A stretch of DNA of 64,000 bases from G965233625 sp965233625 (GTDB taxonomy: Bacteria; Planctomycetota; Planctomycetia; Pirellulales; Pirellulaceae), in contig OZ247499.1 of the NCBI GenBank assembly GCA_965233625.1, forward strand, positions 4,278,001-4,342,000, read 5' to 3'. Of the stretch, positions 63,046 to 64,000 are shown piece after piece; the first letter of the stretch is position 1; each line of letters opens with the position of its first letter. The notes under the pieces were generated by a model. It did no database searches, was not told where the DNA came from, and worked only from the letters and a program-made list of their open reading frames with translations. The position numbers and the translations under genes are program-made.

Positions 63046-63822
63046 TTAACAGCGGTCAAACAGCGTCAGTGCATTCGCCGTCGTCTGCTCGGCAAATGCT
63101 TCGAGTGTGACGCCGCGTGTGGTGGCGATGCATTGGGCGGTGTGGACGACCATGGCGGGATGATTGGGGCGTTTGCTGCGGTGCGGGTGGGGCGAGAGAT
63201 AGGGGCTGTCGGTTTCGACCAGAATCCGGTCGCCGGGTGTGGCGGCTGCTACGGCGCGTAGTTCGTCCGACTTTTTGAAGGTGACCATTCCGGCAAAGCT
63301 GATGTATAGGCCCAGGTCTACGCACTGCTGCATCAGCGCTTCGTCACCGGTGAAGGAGTGCATTACGCCCCGCAATTCGCCGCGTGATCGTGCTGCGGTG
63401 AGCATCTCGACAATGTCGGCGCCGCACTCGCGCATGTGGACGATGAAGGGCAGCCCGGTTTCCTGCGAAAGCCGGATGTGGCGGTCGAAGTAATCCTGCT
63501 GCACGTCAAACGGCGCATGGTCCCAGTAGCGGTCCAGCCCCGTTTCGCCCAGCGCCACAACCTTGGGCTGCTTGGCTAGCGCAACAATCTTGTCCCAGTC
63601 GCCTGGCTCCACCTCGTGCGTGTAATTTGGCTGGATGCCAACGGAAGCGAACACCGGCGCGAACTGCTGTGCGATGTCCACGCTGCTTGCGCTGTCTGCC
63701 GCCGTACAGCCGACGGCGATCATCCGCGTTACACCTGCCGCAACGGCGGTTTCGACAACCTCCGCGCGGCGATCGTCAAACTGCTGATCGTCCAGGTGAG
63801 CGTGCGTATCAAACAAATTCAT
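63046..63822 (-). CDS. tatD: TatD family metal-dependent hydrolase (DNase)
   Basis: A 258-residue TIM-barrel hydrolase. ATG 63822 begins MNLFDTHAHLDDQQFDDRR, with the metal HxH. Further ligands: ALGETGLDRYWDHAP (Glu), PFIVHMRECG (His), GVMHSFTGDEALM (His) and LVETDSPYLSPHPHRSKRPN (Asp). Member of the TatD/YcfH nuclease family acting on DNA ends; also described as a 3'-5' exonuclease. The gene just upstream ends 28 bases away on the same strand. Confidence 0.93.
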   Translation of the reverse strand: MNLFDTHAHLDDQQFDDRRAEVVETAVAAGVTRMIAVGCTAADSASSVDIAQQFAPVFASVGIQPNYTHEVEPGDWDKIVALAKQPKVVALGETGLDRYWDHAPFDVQQDYFDRHIRLSQETGLPFIVHMRECGADIVEMLTAARSRGELRGVMHSFTGDEALMQQCVDLGLYISFAGMVTFKKSDELRAVAAATPGDRILVETDSPYLSPHPHRSKRPNHPAMVVHTAQCIATTRGVTLEAFAEQTTANALTLFDRC

Positions 63823-63850
63823 TGCAGCGGTCGTCCTTTCCTTCTGCTTG

Positions 63851-64000
63851 TTACTTGCCGCGAGCACGGGCCTGGGCGCGGATGGCGTTCTGGGCGGCGG
63901 TGAGCCGCGCGGGCCATTTGAAGGTTGGCGCCTGGCGGGGATTGTATCCGGCCAGATGTCCTTGAAGCCGGGTCGCCGGCTTGGTGTAGCGGAGCTTCGT
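63851..64000 (-). CDS. C-terminal end of an unidentified protein
   Basis: The minus-strand frame is open from the window edge (64000) to TAA 63851-63853 and encodes 49 residues, very basic, including YTKPATRLQGHLAGYNPRQ and LTAAQNAIRAQARARGK. Codon use is like the neighbours. No family can be named from so short a piece. Directly upstream of tatD (28 bases), so probably the same operon. Confidence 0.55.
   Translation of the reverse strand, partial: TKLRYTKPATRLQGHLAGYNPRQAPTFKWPARLTAAQNAIRAQARARGK

Overview
The window looks like a planctomycete chromosome (Pirellulales-like; the rank is inferred). Evidence seen here: three DUF1559 proteins with type IV pilin-like N-termini, a formylglycine sulfatase with a HEAT tail, a YTV-type repeat protein, a BRCT-MerR-TPR regulator, a BlaI/M56 pair with a HEAT-like tail, and tRNA genes without encoded CCA.

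Left flank (1-5230): the end of a DUF1559 gene, a secreted PQQ-type beta-propeller protein overlapping a one-haem protein gene, a convergent sulfatase, and tRNA-Arg(TCG) on the minus strand.

Genomic island (about 5231-24075): an integrative element in tRNA-Arg. A perfect 40-bp copy of the 5' half of the tRNA lies at 24036-24075, and both ends carry TGACACC(C/T)GC boxes that look like integrase or excisionase arm sites. The left part holds integrase, winged-helix protein, small proteins, an excisionase-like protein and a primase-helicase. The right part is a defence cargo: an EVE-like/PD-(D/E)XK nuclease, a catalytic-domain-only tyrosine recombinase, and an overlapping minus-strand operon hsdM, hsdS, a two-TM GAF-like protein, a Panacea (SocA/DUF4065) protein, hsdR, then a UPF0489 protein. 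A divergent GT9-like gene, a frameshifted DUF932 gene and a small orphan gene close it. The membrane sensor/Panacea pair inside a type I restriction operon is the best candidate here for an undescribed system.

Right flank (24076-64000): BRCT-MerR-TPR protein, YTV protein, birA, FHA-GAF protein, Gfo/Idh oxidoreductase, blaI-M56 with a clear operator over its promoter, nitroreductase, small proteins and tRNA-Leu(CAG). Next is a nested insertion: an ISKra4-family element with a 9-10 bp target duplication inside the transposase gene of an IS4-family element bounded by perfect 35-bp inverted repeats. Then come a SulP transporter, pstSCAB (PstA has a long extra segment), a MarR-controlled RND efflux operon, a PII protein with Phe at position 51, two DUF1559-plus-lipoprotein loci, a CPBP protease, dGTPase, a frameshifted alpha/beta hydrolase, a membrane pyrophosphatase and TatD.

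All assignments come from reading the sequence and from remembered family features; no database search was run.
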